Shown here in pieces: positions 1 to 6,284 of a DNA stretch of 26,694 nucleotides. The stretch's first letter is position 1, and each line of letters opens with the position of its first letter. Location: positions 1-26,694 of the forward strand of contig JAZNVC010000005.1 in NCBI GenBank assembly GCA_045592625.1. The letters run 5' to 3'. The position numbers and the translations under genes are program-made. The notes under the pieces are model-generated. The model did no database searches. It saw only the letters and a program-made list of their open reading frames with translations, and had not been told where the DNA came from. The DNA comes from SIG607 sp045592625. Its GTDB lineage: Bacteria; Bacillota; Clostridia; Oscillospirales; Acutalibacteraceae.

Positions 1-1
1 G

Positions 2-1636
2 GAAGTAAACCGAATGATAAAACTTTTAAGCATTGCTTCGGGAAAGACTACCGCCGAACAGGAAGCTGAGGCGGGGGAAATTCCTTATTCACAGTACATA
101 AAAGAAAAAGAAACTTCCGCACAAAAAGAAAACACCGCCGAAAACAGCGGTGATACCTCGCCCATGGAGGACGTGGATAGTGTAAATGATGCCGAAAATG
201 GAAATGCACCTAACATTTTTGAAGAGGTGTTCTCTGAAGAAAATCAAAATGAGAAGAAAACGCGTGTTATAAGTCTTGGTAAAAAACTCGGTACTCCTAT
301 TACTTTTAGTGATGAAGTAAAACAAGGTAAATATAATCCTGTAACGCGTGAAATTACTCTTAATCCCAATTTAACCATTGGCGAAATGTATATGTTTGTC
401 TTTAAGCACGAATGGGTTCACGACCTTAAGAATCGTAAATTGTGGTCAGGATATAAGAATTTCTTATTCGGTGACTCACTTAACTTTACTGATTTTTGTG
501 AAACGCATCTTCTTAATGATTATGGTATTGAGGCAAAAGGTCAGGAGGCTATACAAAAACTTACAGAAAAATACTATGAAAACTGGCGTAGTTCCGATGA
601 AATGAATGCCGAAGAAAAAGCCGCCTTCGATACGGAAGCGGCTGAAGAAGAAATGGTATGTGATTTCGTTGCTGAACGTCAGCTTGGCGGCATCCGAAAG
701 AATGGCGATTTCGACCAGGAAAGCTATGATGCACTTCTTGAACTTGCTACCCGTAAGCGTAATATATTTCAGCGATTTATTGACTGGATAAAGAGCCTTG
801 TTGAAAAAATTAAAGGTGACCCTACATTCACCGATATGGCAGAAGAACTCGAATATCTTAACGAAAGAATCTCAAGGGTGTATGAGTCGAGAGTAACTGA
901 TACCGGTGAAACAGTTGCCAAGCATAGTATAAAGGTAACTCGTTCTATGGACTGGAACGACCAATTAGAACAGACAGAAAATAAAACCTTAAACGGTAGT
1001 AACGCTCTTTATTTAGGTGAATTTTTTTCATTAGAGAAACTGGGCTTAAGTGACCTTCCTTTTGCAATGAATCAGAGTGATTATAGAAAGTCCAGAAGAA
1101 AAAGCGGAAATAATAAACATTATTCATCGCACAGCGTGCCTCTCAAATTCTTTAAAGGAATTAAAGAATATATTTCTGAGAGCTGTATGCTTATAGATAA
1201 TGGTGAAAAAGTTACACTAGTAACCGATTGTCCAATGATTGACACTAAAGGTCAACCTTCATTAGTGATTTTAGGCATACATAAAAGACAAAAAATGAAG
1301 AGCGATTATGTTAATCAGGTAAGAAGCGTTTACCCGTTGGATGATTTCACTGCTCAACTAATAAAAGCAGGTGAAAATGGCAACTTAATCATTATAGATA
1401 AAAACAAGGCTAACGAACATTTGTCGAGCATAGGAATACAACCTTCCGAGCGGGACAAAATCATTAACCTTGCATCGGATAGTGTACCACAAAACTCCGG
1501 TGGAGTCAATAATAAATCTTCTAATACAGAATCCCACTCCATTTCCATTCCTTATTCGGAAGAAGCAAAGGCCGAAAAGCGTAAAATCTCGTTTGCACTT
1601 GATATGAAATATTTTTGCACTGCAAACGGTTGGTGA
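2..1636 (+). CDS. Large mobile-element protein fragment: HEXXH zinc-peptidase motif plus phage MuF-C-like domain (5' partial)
   Basis: The frame is open to the window edge (first ATG at 14), and the N-terminus reads like the interior of a longer protein, so this is probably the tail of a phage or ICE 'large polyvalent protein'. Counting from the ATG at 14, residues 20-85 are acidic low-complexity linker. HEWVH at 132-136 is a zinc-metalloprotease motif, and EEEMVCDFVAE (211-221) offers the downstream acidic ligand. A basic/amphipathic helical stretch covers about 245-300. Residues 315-500 resemble the phage MuF C-terminal domain: LYLGEF, a DLPFAMNQSDYRKSR block, HSVPLKFF, then VTDCPMIDTKGQPSLVILG, PLDDFTAQLIKAGENGNLIII and ASDSVPQNSGG. 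The last ~12 residues run into a non-coding repeat, so the natural C-terminus is probably lost. Peptidase and MuF-C assignments rest on motif recognition; whether either is active is unknown. Confidence 0.7.
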   Translation, partial: EVNRMIKLLSIASGKTTAEQEAEAGEIPYSQYIKEKETSAQKENTAENSGDTSPMEDVDSVNDAENGNAPNIFEEVFSEENQNEKKTRVISLGKKLGTPITFSDEVKQGKYNPVTREITLNPNLTIGEMYMFVFKHEWVHDLKNRKLWSGYKNFLFGDSLNFTDFCETHLLNDYGIEAKGQEAIQKLTEKYYENWRSSDEMNAEEKAAFDTEAAEEEMVCDFVAERQLGGIRKNGDFDQESYDALLELATRKRNIFQRFIDWIKSLVEKIKGDPTFTDMAEELEYLNERISRVYESRVTDTGETVAKHSIKVTRSMDWNDQLEQTENKTLNGSNALYLGEFFSLEKLGLSDLPFAMNQSDYRKSRRKSGNNKHYSSHSVPLKFFKGIKEYISESCMLIDNGEKVTLVTDCPMIDTKGQPSLVILGIHKRQKMKSDYVNQVRSVYPLDDFTAQLIKAGENGNLIIIDKNKANEHLSSIGIQPSERDKIINLASDSVPQNSGGVNNKSSNTESHSISIPYSEEAKAEKRKISFALDMKYFCTANGW

Positions 1637-1723
1637 TATACGTCTGCGGCGATGATATACCATCGCTTTCGCAATGGATAAAAAAGAAGTGACTTTTGGT
1701 ACACAAAAGTCACTTCTTTTTTT
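1601..1723. repeat. Modular hairpin repeat element (GATATAC-linked), ending in a perfect 18-bp stem
   Basis: Short palindromes are joined by GATATG/GATATAC linkers at 1601-1606, 1635-1641 and 1654-1660. The palindromes are TTTGCA/TGCAAA at 1614-1626 and CCATCGC/GCAATGG at 1660-1677. The element ends in a perfect inverted repeat, 1681-1698 against 1704-1721 (5-nt loop), with A/T runs on the outside so that it could act as a terminator in both directions. Elements of this layout (mini-hairpins, linkers, then an A-run/T-run stem built on 'acttttg') occur dispersed in clostridial genomes as far as I know. It overlaps the end of the preceding gene and supplies its stop codon. Confidence 0.6.
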
Positions 1724-1750
1724 GAAGATTAACCCTAATTTTAATACAAA

Positions 1751-1841
1751 TGCACCCCCTTTTGAGATAAGGGGGTGCAAAGTTATTTTAGAAGGTGCAT
1801 TTTTAGGATAAGGGGGTGCAAATTGGGTTTTAGGGGGTGCA
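1751..1841. repeat. Tandem ~21-nt repeat with GGGGGTGCA core, one copy inverted
   Basis: GGGGGTGCA occurs at 1771-1779, 1812-1820 and 1833-1841, with a degenerate copy GAAGGTGCA at 1791-1799, giving a period of 20-21 nt. An inverted copy at 1751-1759 makes an 11-bp stem with the first direct copy (1751-1761 with 1769-1779, 7-nt loop). The end-proximal unit contains the TAA stop of the minus-strand gene that begins at 2306. There are no unique spacers, so it is not a CRISPR array. Confidence 0.75.
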
Positions 1842-2306
1842 TTTGACATATTTCTTTCTGATTTCTATTGCTCCCGTTTCGCTTTTTTCAAAATATCCAT
1901 CAAAACAATAACGAGCATTCCACGCACGAACCTTGAATGTAAGATTCGTTAAATCAAGATGGGGGTATCCAAAGTAATTTCTCAAGTCATCATAAGAGAT
2001 GTTATCGAGCAAAGATACTTCAATTTCTCCACCAAATCTGTTCTTTTCGTTTTCGAAAAATTCAATAGCTGCTTTCTCAGCGTTAGCAAAAGAAAGCGCA
2101 TATTGTATCAATTCTTCTTTAGATGAAGTATCGCGATGTTGCGTTGCAAAGCGCAAAAGATAGATATAGTAGTCATCCGGGAAATAATAAATTATGATCG
2201 GATCTAAAAATTGAATGTTTCTTATGTAAATAGTTTCAACATTATTTTCGATTTGAATTTCTACATCAAAACCTGAAAACAATTCTTTAATAAAAGAGAA
2301 ATGCAT
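1830..2306 (-). CDS. Hypothetical protein, 158 aa, family not recognised
   Basis: No family is recognised. The start is supported by a GGTGAGG ribosome site six bases upstream of the ATG and by a promoter at 2327-2355. The protein is soluble, with no signal peptide or membrane span. The N-terminal 40 residues look beta-rich and hydrophobic (an IIIYYFPDDYYIYLL stretch), the middle is a charged helix (SSKEELIQYALSF to FFENEKNRFGG), and the C-terminal part again looks beta-like (LTFKVRAWNARYCFDGYF). The last residues (CTP-stop) are encoded by a unit of the 21-nt repeat, so the original C-terminus may have been changed. It lies convergent to the MuF-C-like gene. A role as a small partner or immunity protein of the mobile element is only a guess from position; a core hypothetical gene is equally possible. 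Confidence 0.75.
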   Translation of the reverse strand: MHFSFIKELFSGFDVEIQIENNVETIYIRNIQFLDPIIIYYFPDDYYIYLLRFATQHRDTSSKEELIQYALSFANAEKAAIEFFENEKNRFGGEIEVSLLDNISYDDLRNYFGYPHLDLTNLTFKVRAWNARYCFDGYFEKSETGAIEIRKKYVKCTP

Positions 2307-2326
2307 ACCCTCACCACCGTTTTTTC

Positions 2327-2355
2327 ATTATACCACAAAAAGAAAATAACCGCAA
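2327..2355 (-). promoter_or_regulatory. Promoter for the 158-aa gene, embedded in the ssrA terminator
   Basis: On the minus strand there is a -35 TTGCGG (2350-2355), a 17-nt spacer and a -10 TATAAT (2327-2332), 20 nt before the start codon. The -35 lies in the 3' arm of the terminator hairpin of ssrA. Confidence 0.55.
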
Positions 2356-2378
2356 CTTGTATCAAAGTTGCAGTTATT
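2335..2378 (-). terminator. Rho-independent terminator of ssrA
   Basis: A 14-bp stem (2365-2378 with 2345-2358, one G-U pair, 6-nt loop), read on the minus strand directly after the tmRNA CCA end, is followed by a T-rich run (A-rich on the plus strand at 2335-2344). Confidence 0.8.
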
Positions 2379-2381
2379 CTA

Positions 2382-2726
2382 TGGTGGAGGCGAGGGGAGT
2401 CGAACCCCTGTCCAAAGATCGATTCATACAGGCATCTCCGAGCGCAGACATTTGTTTAATTTCCCTTAGTTATTCGAGAAATGTCACTCTAATATCAAAA
2501 GTAGCCCAAAGTCGTGACAGAAGGATGAGCAGCCTTCTGTTCATGTTCACCGCTAATCGACGCCCTAGCTGAGCCGCGGTACTCTCAGGTCGGACGGCTG
2601 CCTAATTAGGCAGCAAGAGCAACTTTATTGTTGTCGTTTATTTTTTAAATTGTGAGTTTTAAGGTGGTCCCACGCCACCGCTCGCTTCCCATACTTCACG
2701 GTCCCTGTCGAAACCTTTACGCCCCC
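2382..2726 (-). ncRNA. ssrA: tmRNA (transfer-messenger RNA)
   Basis: This is a one-piece tmRNA that rescues stalled ribosomes and tags the incomplete protein for proteolysis, working with SmpB. On the minus strand the 5' end GGGGGCG (2726-2720) pairs over 7 bp with CGCCTCC (2392-2386), followed by A and an encoded CCA (2384-2382). The T-arm reads ggttcgactcccc as in canonical tmRNAs. The tag frame at 2641-2606 encodes NDNNKVALAA and TAA; the codon before it in frame is ATA, and a stop lies two codons further upstream, so the resume codon is ATA or AAA. The ALAA tail is the usual degron read by ClpXP and Lon-type proteases. The 3' end is a well-known integration target for genomic islands, which fits the mobile DNA next to it. 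Confidence 0.96.
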
Positions 2727-2730
2727 ATAT

Positions 2731-3192
2731 TTATCTGTTTTGCTCCTTCAAGCTTCTGTCAATATTCCTCATTGCATCTTTTTTAGCTGCATCAGCTCGT
2801 TTGTCATAAAGTTTTTTACCTTTACACAAACCAACCTGAACCTTTACAAGAGAACCTTTAAAATAAAGAGAAAGAGGAATAAGTGTTAAACCCTGTTGTT
2901 TAATCTGTCCTAACAGACGCATTATCTCTCTCTTATGCATTAGCAATTTACGAGGCCTGATTGGGTCTTTATTAAATATATTGCCGAATTCGTAAGGACT
3001 TATATGCATTTGCTTAATAATAAGCTCACCATTGTCAATACTGCACCAAGCATCTTTTAGATTAACGTTTCCGTTACGAATTGACTTTATTTCTGTACCG
3101 AAAAGAGCAATGCCTGCTTCAAAACTCTCTATAACAAAATATTCGTGAAATGCTTTTTTGTTGGTTGTTATATTTTTTGTGTTTTCCGCCAT
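2731..3192 (-). CDS. smpB: SsrA-binding protein SmpB
   Basis: This 153-residue protein has normal family length. It binds the tRNA-like part of tmRNA and carries it into the A site of stalled ribosomes. Diagnostic features are the N-terminal NKKAFHEYFVIESFEAGIAL block, GTEIKSIRNG, LKDAWCSI, the HISPYEFGN motif, RPRKLLMHKREI, and the basic C-terminal tail beginning GLCKGKKLYDKR, which enters the mRNA channel. AAAGGAG lies eight bases before the ATG. The stop codon is only four bases before the 5' end of ssrA on the same strand, so smpB and tmRNA are probably one transcription unit from the promoter at 3224-3252, with tmRNA released by processing. Confidence 0.97.
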   Translation of the reverse strand: MAENTKNITTNKKAFHEYFVIESFEAGIALFGTEIKSIRNGNVNLKDAWCSIDNGELIIKQMHISPYEFGNIFNKDPIRPRKLLMHKREIMRLLGQIKQQGLTLIPLSLYFKGSLVKVQVGLCKGKKLYDKRADAAKKDAMRNIDRSLKEQNR

Positions 3193-3223
3193 TTATATGC
3201 TCCTTTCTCAGAATTTCTATGAG

Positions 3224-3252
3224 AGTATAACATATTTTTTTAAGTTGGTCAA
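3224..3252 (-). promoter_or_regulatory. Sigma-A promoter of smpB-ssrA
   Basis: On the minus strand there is TTGACC (3252-3247), a 17-nt spacer and TATACT (3229-3224), about 30 nt upstream of the smpB start. Confidence 0.7.
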
Positions 3253-3276
3253 GTTGAATTGTTTGACAAAAAAACT

Positions 3277-3313
3277 AAAATATGCAATGAATTTATGCAT
3301 AATTGCATATTTT
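3277..3313. promoter_or_regulatory. Palindromic operator-like site (TATGCA/TGCATA), possible ARG-box type
   Basis: A perfect 12-bp inverted repeat (3277-3288 with 3302-3313) has a 13-nt centre containing a third half-site: TATGCA at 3281, TATGCATA at 3294-3301, TGCATA at 3304-3309. The spacing of ATGCA-TAAT-TGCAT resembles ArgR-type boxes. It lies between divergent smpB and the amino-acid transporter, about 55 nt upstream of the transporter's -35. The identity of the regulator is inferred. Confidence 0.45.
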
Positions 3314-3368
3314 TTATTAAAATCTTTGCTTTAAAAGCTATGTTATGCTTAAAAATGCAAAAATTTTC

Positions 3369-3397
3369 TTGAAAAATTCTTATAAGTTTGTTATATT
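3369..3397 (+). promoter_or_regulatory. Sigma-A promoter of the amino-acid ABC operon
   Basis: TTGAAA (3369-3374), a 17-nt spacer and TATATT (3392-3397) lie 33 nt before the start codon at 3431. Confidence 0.65.
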
Positions 3398-3430
3398 ATA
3401 AATATAAAAAATATTATGGAGGTAATATTT

Positions 3431-4162
3431 ATGAAAAGAATTTTAGCACTTTTACTCGCACTCGCACTCATTGTTGTATGCTTTGCCGGTTGTGGAAGCA
3501 AAGAAAAGCTTGTTATGGGAACAAATGCAGAATTCCCACCTTATGAATTTGTTGATGACAACGGTAACATTGTTGGCATTGACGCCGAAATTGCAAAAGC
3601 TGTTGCAGAAAAAATGGGTTATGAACTTGAAATCAGAGATATGAAGTTTGACTCACTTATTACTGCAGTTCAGTCAGGCAATATCGATTTTGCTCTTGCC
3701 GGTATGACAGTTAATGAAGAAAGACTTCTTTCTGTAAACTTCTCTGATACATATGCTACCGGCATTCAGGTAATTATCGTAAAAGAAGGCTCTGAAATTG
3801 CTTCTGTTGATGATTTAGAAGGTAAGTTAATCGGTGTGCAGTCCGGTACAACCGGTGATATTTATTGTACCGATGATTACGGTCAGGATAACGTTAAGCA
3901 GTTTGATAACGGTGCTCTTGCAGTTGCTGCTCTTGTTAACGGACAGGTTGACTGCGTTGTTATAGATAATGAACCTGCTAAGAATTTTGTTGCTGCTAAT
4001 ACCGGCCTTAAAATTCTTGATACCGAATATGCTGTAGAGGATTACGCTGCAGCTATTGCTAAAGAAAATACCGAGCTACTTGAAAAGTTCAATAAAGCTC
4101 TTGCTGAACTTAAGGCAGAAGGTAAACTTGATGAAATTATTAAAAAGTATATCCCCGCTTAA
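3431..4162 (+). CDS. Amino-acid ABC transporter substrate-binding lipoprotein (family 3)
   Basis: This is an extracellular binding protein for a polar amino acid (family 3, PF00497 type). The ATG at 3431 is preferred because the in-frame ATG at 3416 overlaps the AUGGAGG ribosome site. The signal peptide is MKR plus a hydrophobic core and ends in lipobox FAGC, so Cys21 is the lipid anchor. Landmarks of the two-lobed fold are GTNAEFPPYEF, a GIDAEIAKAVAEKMG block, FDSLITAVQSGNIDFALAGMT, NEERLLSVNFSDTY (substrate carboxylate arginine), GVQSGTTGD and CVVIDNEPA. The mature length of about 223 residues is normal. It is first gene of a three-gene operon; substrate (Arg, His, Gln or cystine) cannot be fixed from sequence alone, although the ArgR-like upstream site would favour arginine. 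Confidence 0.95.
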   Translation: MKRILALLLALALIVVCFAGCGSKEKLVMGTNAEFPPYEFVDDNGNIVGIDAEIAKAVAEKMGYELEIRDMKFDSLITAVQSGNIDFALAGMTVNEERLLSVNFSDTYATGIQVIIVKEGSEIASVDDLEGKLIGVQSGTTGDIYCTDDYGQDNVKQFDNGALAVAALVNGQVDCVVIDNEPAKNFVAANTGLKILDTEYAVEDYAAAIAKENTELLEKFNKALAELKAEGKLDEIIKKYIPA

Positions 4163-4178
4163 TTTATAAGTATTTACC

Positions 4179-4204
4179 AGCAGGGACGGTTATCCGTCCC
4201 TGCT
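4179..4204 (+). promoter_or_regulatory. Intercistronic stem-loop after the binding-protein gene
   Basis: A perfect 11-bp GC-rich stem (4179-4189 with 4194-4204) and TTAT loop have no T-run downstream, so this is unlikely to be a full terminator. In this position it would protect the 3' end of the binding-protein message and raise it above the permease message. Confidence 0.65.
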
Positions 4205-4230
4205 TGATTATGTAATGAAAGGTGAGACTT

Positions 4231-5007
4231 GTGAAAATTTTAAGTTTTTCCGATTGGCTTTCACAGGCACCGTCTTGGTTTCAGATTTTGCCTGAATGGA
4301 TACAAAATTTTATATTTCAGTTGTATCAAACCTTTATTTATCAAAATAGGTGGAAATTTTTTACTAATGGTTTAAAAATTACTTTTATCGTTACTATTGG
4401 TGCGTTGATTTTAGGTGTTATTATAGGTCTTATTATAGCTATAGTTCGAACAGCTCATGATTCATCGCCTAAAAAACCTTCCTTTTTGTTGCGTACTGTA
4501 AACAGTTTTTGCAATTTATATTTAACGGTTATTCGCGGCACTCCTATGATGGTGCAACTGCTTATTATGGGATTTGTAATTATGGCACCTAAAACTGAAT
4601 TGGGTACTATCATTTGCGGTATTGTTACTTTGGGAATAAATTCCGGTGCGTACGTTGCTGAAATTGTTCGTTCAGGACTAATGTCTATAAATGTTGGTCA
4701 AAGCGAAGCAGGTCGTTCGCTTGGACTTAGTTATGCACAAACAATGTGGCATATTGTAATTCCGCAAGCGTTTAAAAACATTTTACCGGCTTTAGGTAAT
4801 GAAATGATTACACTTCTTAAGGATACTTCGCTTGTATCGGTAATCGCTTTACGAGATGTAACCAAACAAGCTCAGAATATTGCTAACAAAACTTATCAGC
4901 CTTTTGTTCCTTACATTAGTCTTGCTATTATTTATCTTGTAATTGTAATAATTATGACCAAGTTGTTGGCTATTCTTGAAAGGAGGCTGCGTAAGAGTGA
5001 CCACTGA
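4231..5007 (+). CDS. Amino-acid ABC transporter permease (HisM/GlnP type)
   Basis: This is the inner-membrane channel subunit, probably a homodimer with two copies of the ATPase encoded next. The GTG at 4231 is chosen because AAAGGTGAG lies five bases upstream; the GTG at 4222 is inside that site. After an amphipathic N-terminus come a long first span (FITFIVTIGALILGVIIGLIIAIV region), the LTVIRGTPMMVQLLIM segment typical of the polar amino-acid permease family, and the EAA loop around EAGRSLGLSYAQTMWHIVIPQAFKNILPALGNE, which docks on the ATPase. About five spans are visible over 258 residues, normal for the family. Its end overlaps the ATPase start by 11 bases. Confidence 0.95.
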   Translation: MKILSFSDWLSQAPSWFQILPEWIQNFIFQLYQTFIYQNRWKFFTNGLKITFIVTIGALILGVIIGLIIAIVRTAHDSSPKKPSFLLRTVNSFCNLYLTVIRGTPMMVQLLIMGFVIMAPKTELGTIICGIVTLGINSGAYVAEIVRSGLMSINVGQSEAGRSLGLSYAQTMWHIVIPQAFKNILPALGNEMITLLKDTSLVSVIALRDVTKQAQNIANKTYQPFVPYISLAIIYLVIVIIMTKLLAILERRLRKSDH

Positions 5008-5737
5008 TAATACTATTATTAAGGTTGAAGGTCTTAAAAAATCTTTCGGTGATATTAAGGTTCTTAATGGGATAGATGTGGAAATAAAAAAGGGCGATGT
5101 TGTTGTCGTTATAGGCCCTTCCGGTTCCGGTAAATCAACATTTTTGCGTTGTCTTAATCGTCTTGAAGAGCCTACTGAAGGTAATATTTATCTAAATGAT
5201 GTTGATATCACCGATCCCAAAGCCGACATTAACCTTCATAGACAAAAGATGGGAATGGTTTTTCAACAGTTTAACCTGTTTCCGCATATGACTATTCTTA
5301 AAAATATGACTCTTGCTCCGATAAAACTTCTTAATATGAGCAAAGCCGATGCCGAGACCAAAGCCCTTGATTTATTAAAAAGAGTAGGTCTTGAAGAAAA
5401 AGCAAATGCATATCCTTCACAGCTTTCAGGTGGACAAAAACAGCGTGTTGCTATTGTGAGAGCGCTCGCTATGAATCCTGAAATAATGCTCTTTGACGAG
5501 CCCACAAGTGCTCTTGATCCCGAAATGGTTGGTGAAGTTCTTGAAGTTATGAAGGAACTGGCTGAAAGTGGTATGACTATGGTAGTTGTTACTCACGAAA
5601 TGGGATTTGCACGTGAAGTTGGCGACAGAGTTCTTTTTATAGATGAAGGCGTTATTATGGAAGATGCTTCTCCTGACGATTTCTTCGGCAGTCCTAAATC
5701 GTCAAGACTAAAAGATTTTCTTTCAAAAGTTTTATAA
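4997..5737 (+). CDS. Amino-acid ABC transporter ATP-binding protein (GlnQ/HisP type)
   Basis: This is the ATPase subunit of the importer. The GTG at 4997 is preferred, with AGGAGG ten bases upstream inside the permease gene; the upstream TTG at 4976 has no ribosome site. Motifs in order are Walker A GPSGSGKST, Q-loop MVFQQFNLFPHMT, signature LSGGQKQRVAI, Walker B IMLFDEPTSALDPEM and the H-loop VVTHEMGFA. LFPHMTILKNMTLAP is characteristic of the polar amino-acid group. The 246-residue length is normal. The operon ends with a strong terminator immediately after the stop codon. Confidence 0.96.
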   Translation: MTTDNTIIKVEGLKKSFGDIKVLNGIDVEIKKGDVVVVIGPSGSGKSTFLRCLNRLEEPTEGNIYLNDVDITDPKADINLHRQKMGMVFQQFNLFPHMTILKNMTLAPIKLLNMSKADAETKALDLLKRVGLEEKANAYPSQLSGGQKQRVAIVRALAMNPEIMLFDEPTSALDPEMVGEVLEVMKELAESGMTMVVVTHEMGFAREVGDRVLFIDEGVIMEDASPDDFFGSPKSSRLKDFLSKVL

Positions 5738-5738
5738 T

Positions 5739-5769
5739 AAAAAACCTGCAATTAGTTGCAGGTTTTTTG
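5739..5769 (+). terminator. Rho-independent terminator of the ABC operon
   Basis: A 13-bp stem (5739-5751 with 5756-5768) and a TTAG loop end in six T. Confidence 0.9.
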
Positions 5770-5779
5770 TTTGGTCAGT

Positions 5780-5807
5780 TTGAAAAAATTTACATATATT
5801 GTATTAG
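5780..5807 (+). promoter_or_regulatory. Candidate promoter of the mazF-type gene
   Basis: TTGAAA (5780-5785), a 16-nt spacer and TATTAG (5802-5807) lie about 65 nt before the start codon. The match is moderate. Confidence 0.4.
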
Positions 5808-5872
5808 TTAGTGATTAAAAAAATCAAATATGGAAACAATAAAATTACAAACTAATGGAGTGTGAAACATAA

Positions 5873-6241
5873 ATGACCATAAAACGCGGAGATATTTTTT
5901 ATGCGGATTTAAGTCCTGTAATCGGTTCGGAACAGGGTGGTGTACGGCCTGTACTAATTGTTCAAAACGATGTTGGAAATAGATACAGTCCAACTGTTAT
6001 TGCAGCAGCAATAACCAGTCAGCACGATAAAACTGAACTTCCTACCCATATTAAAGTAAACGCTGTAGCTTCAGGTTTGGCAAAGGATTCTATTGTATTG
6101 CTTGAGCAGGTTAGAACCATAGATAAGCGTAGATTAAAAGAAAAAATGGGTACTTTGGATTTAAGAAGTATGGGAGAGATTGATACGGCTTTATCAGTTA
6201 GTTTCGGGCTAAAGCCTAACGACGATATAACTGCTACATAA
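5873..6241 (+). CDS. ndoA: MazF/EndoA-family mRNA interferase (PemK-like toxin), no adjacent antitoxin
   Basis: This is a sequence-specific, ribosome-independent endoribonuclease. The 122-residue length is close to B. subtilis EndoA (116). The family pattern is clear: RGDIFYADLSPVIGSEQGGVRPVLIVQND at the start, VIAAAITSQ, then SIVLLEQVRTIDKRRL. Arg25 and Thr48 match the catalytic pair of EndoA by position. The ribosome site GGAG is weak, 12 bases from the ATG. Antitoxins of this family are normally encoded directly upstream, but the 135 bases after the previous terminator hold no ORF with a ribosome site, so the toxin is orphaned at this locus. The antitoxin may be elsewhere, as part of the chromosome not seen here. 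Confidence 0.93.
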   Translation: MTIKRGDIFYADLSPVIGSEQGGVRPVLIVQNDVGNRYSPTVIAAAITSQHDKTELPTHIKVNAVASGLAKDSIVLLEQVRTIDKRRLKEKMGTLDLRSMGEIDTALSVSFGLKPNDDITAT

Positions 6242-6249
6242 AAGTAGCT

Positions 6250-6278
6250 ACAGACGACTGGTAGTCGTCTGTTTTTTT
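6250..6278 (+). terminator. Rho-independent terminator of ndoA
   Basis: A 9-bp stem ACAGACGAC/GTCGTCTGT (6250-6258 with 6264-6272) is followed by seven T. It lies between converging ndoA and engB. Confidence 0.9.
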
Positions 6279-6284
6279 GTGCGG

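Noticed and set aside
1751..1841. CRISPR array
   Set aside because: The period is only 20-21 nt, the copies are degenerate with one inverted, there are no unique 30-nt spacers and no cas genes.
1385..1849. 154-aa ORF on the minus strand
   Set aside because: It is antisense to the MuF-C-like gene and runs across the repeats; no ribosome site, low-complexity product.
2357..2572. 71-aa ORF across the tmRNA region
   Set aside because: It lies on the strand opposite tmRNA and is a by-product of the RNA gene.
5263..5505. 80-aa ORF antisense to the ABC ATPase
   Set aside because: It mirrors the conserved Walker and signature region of a clear gene.
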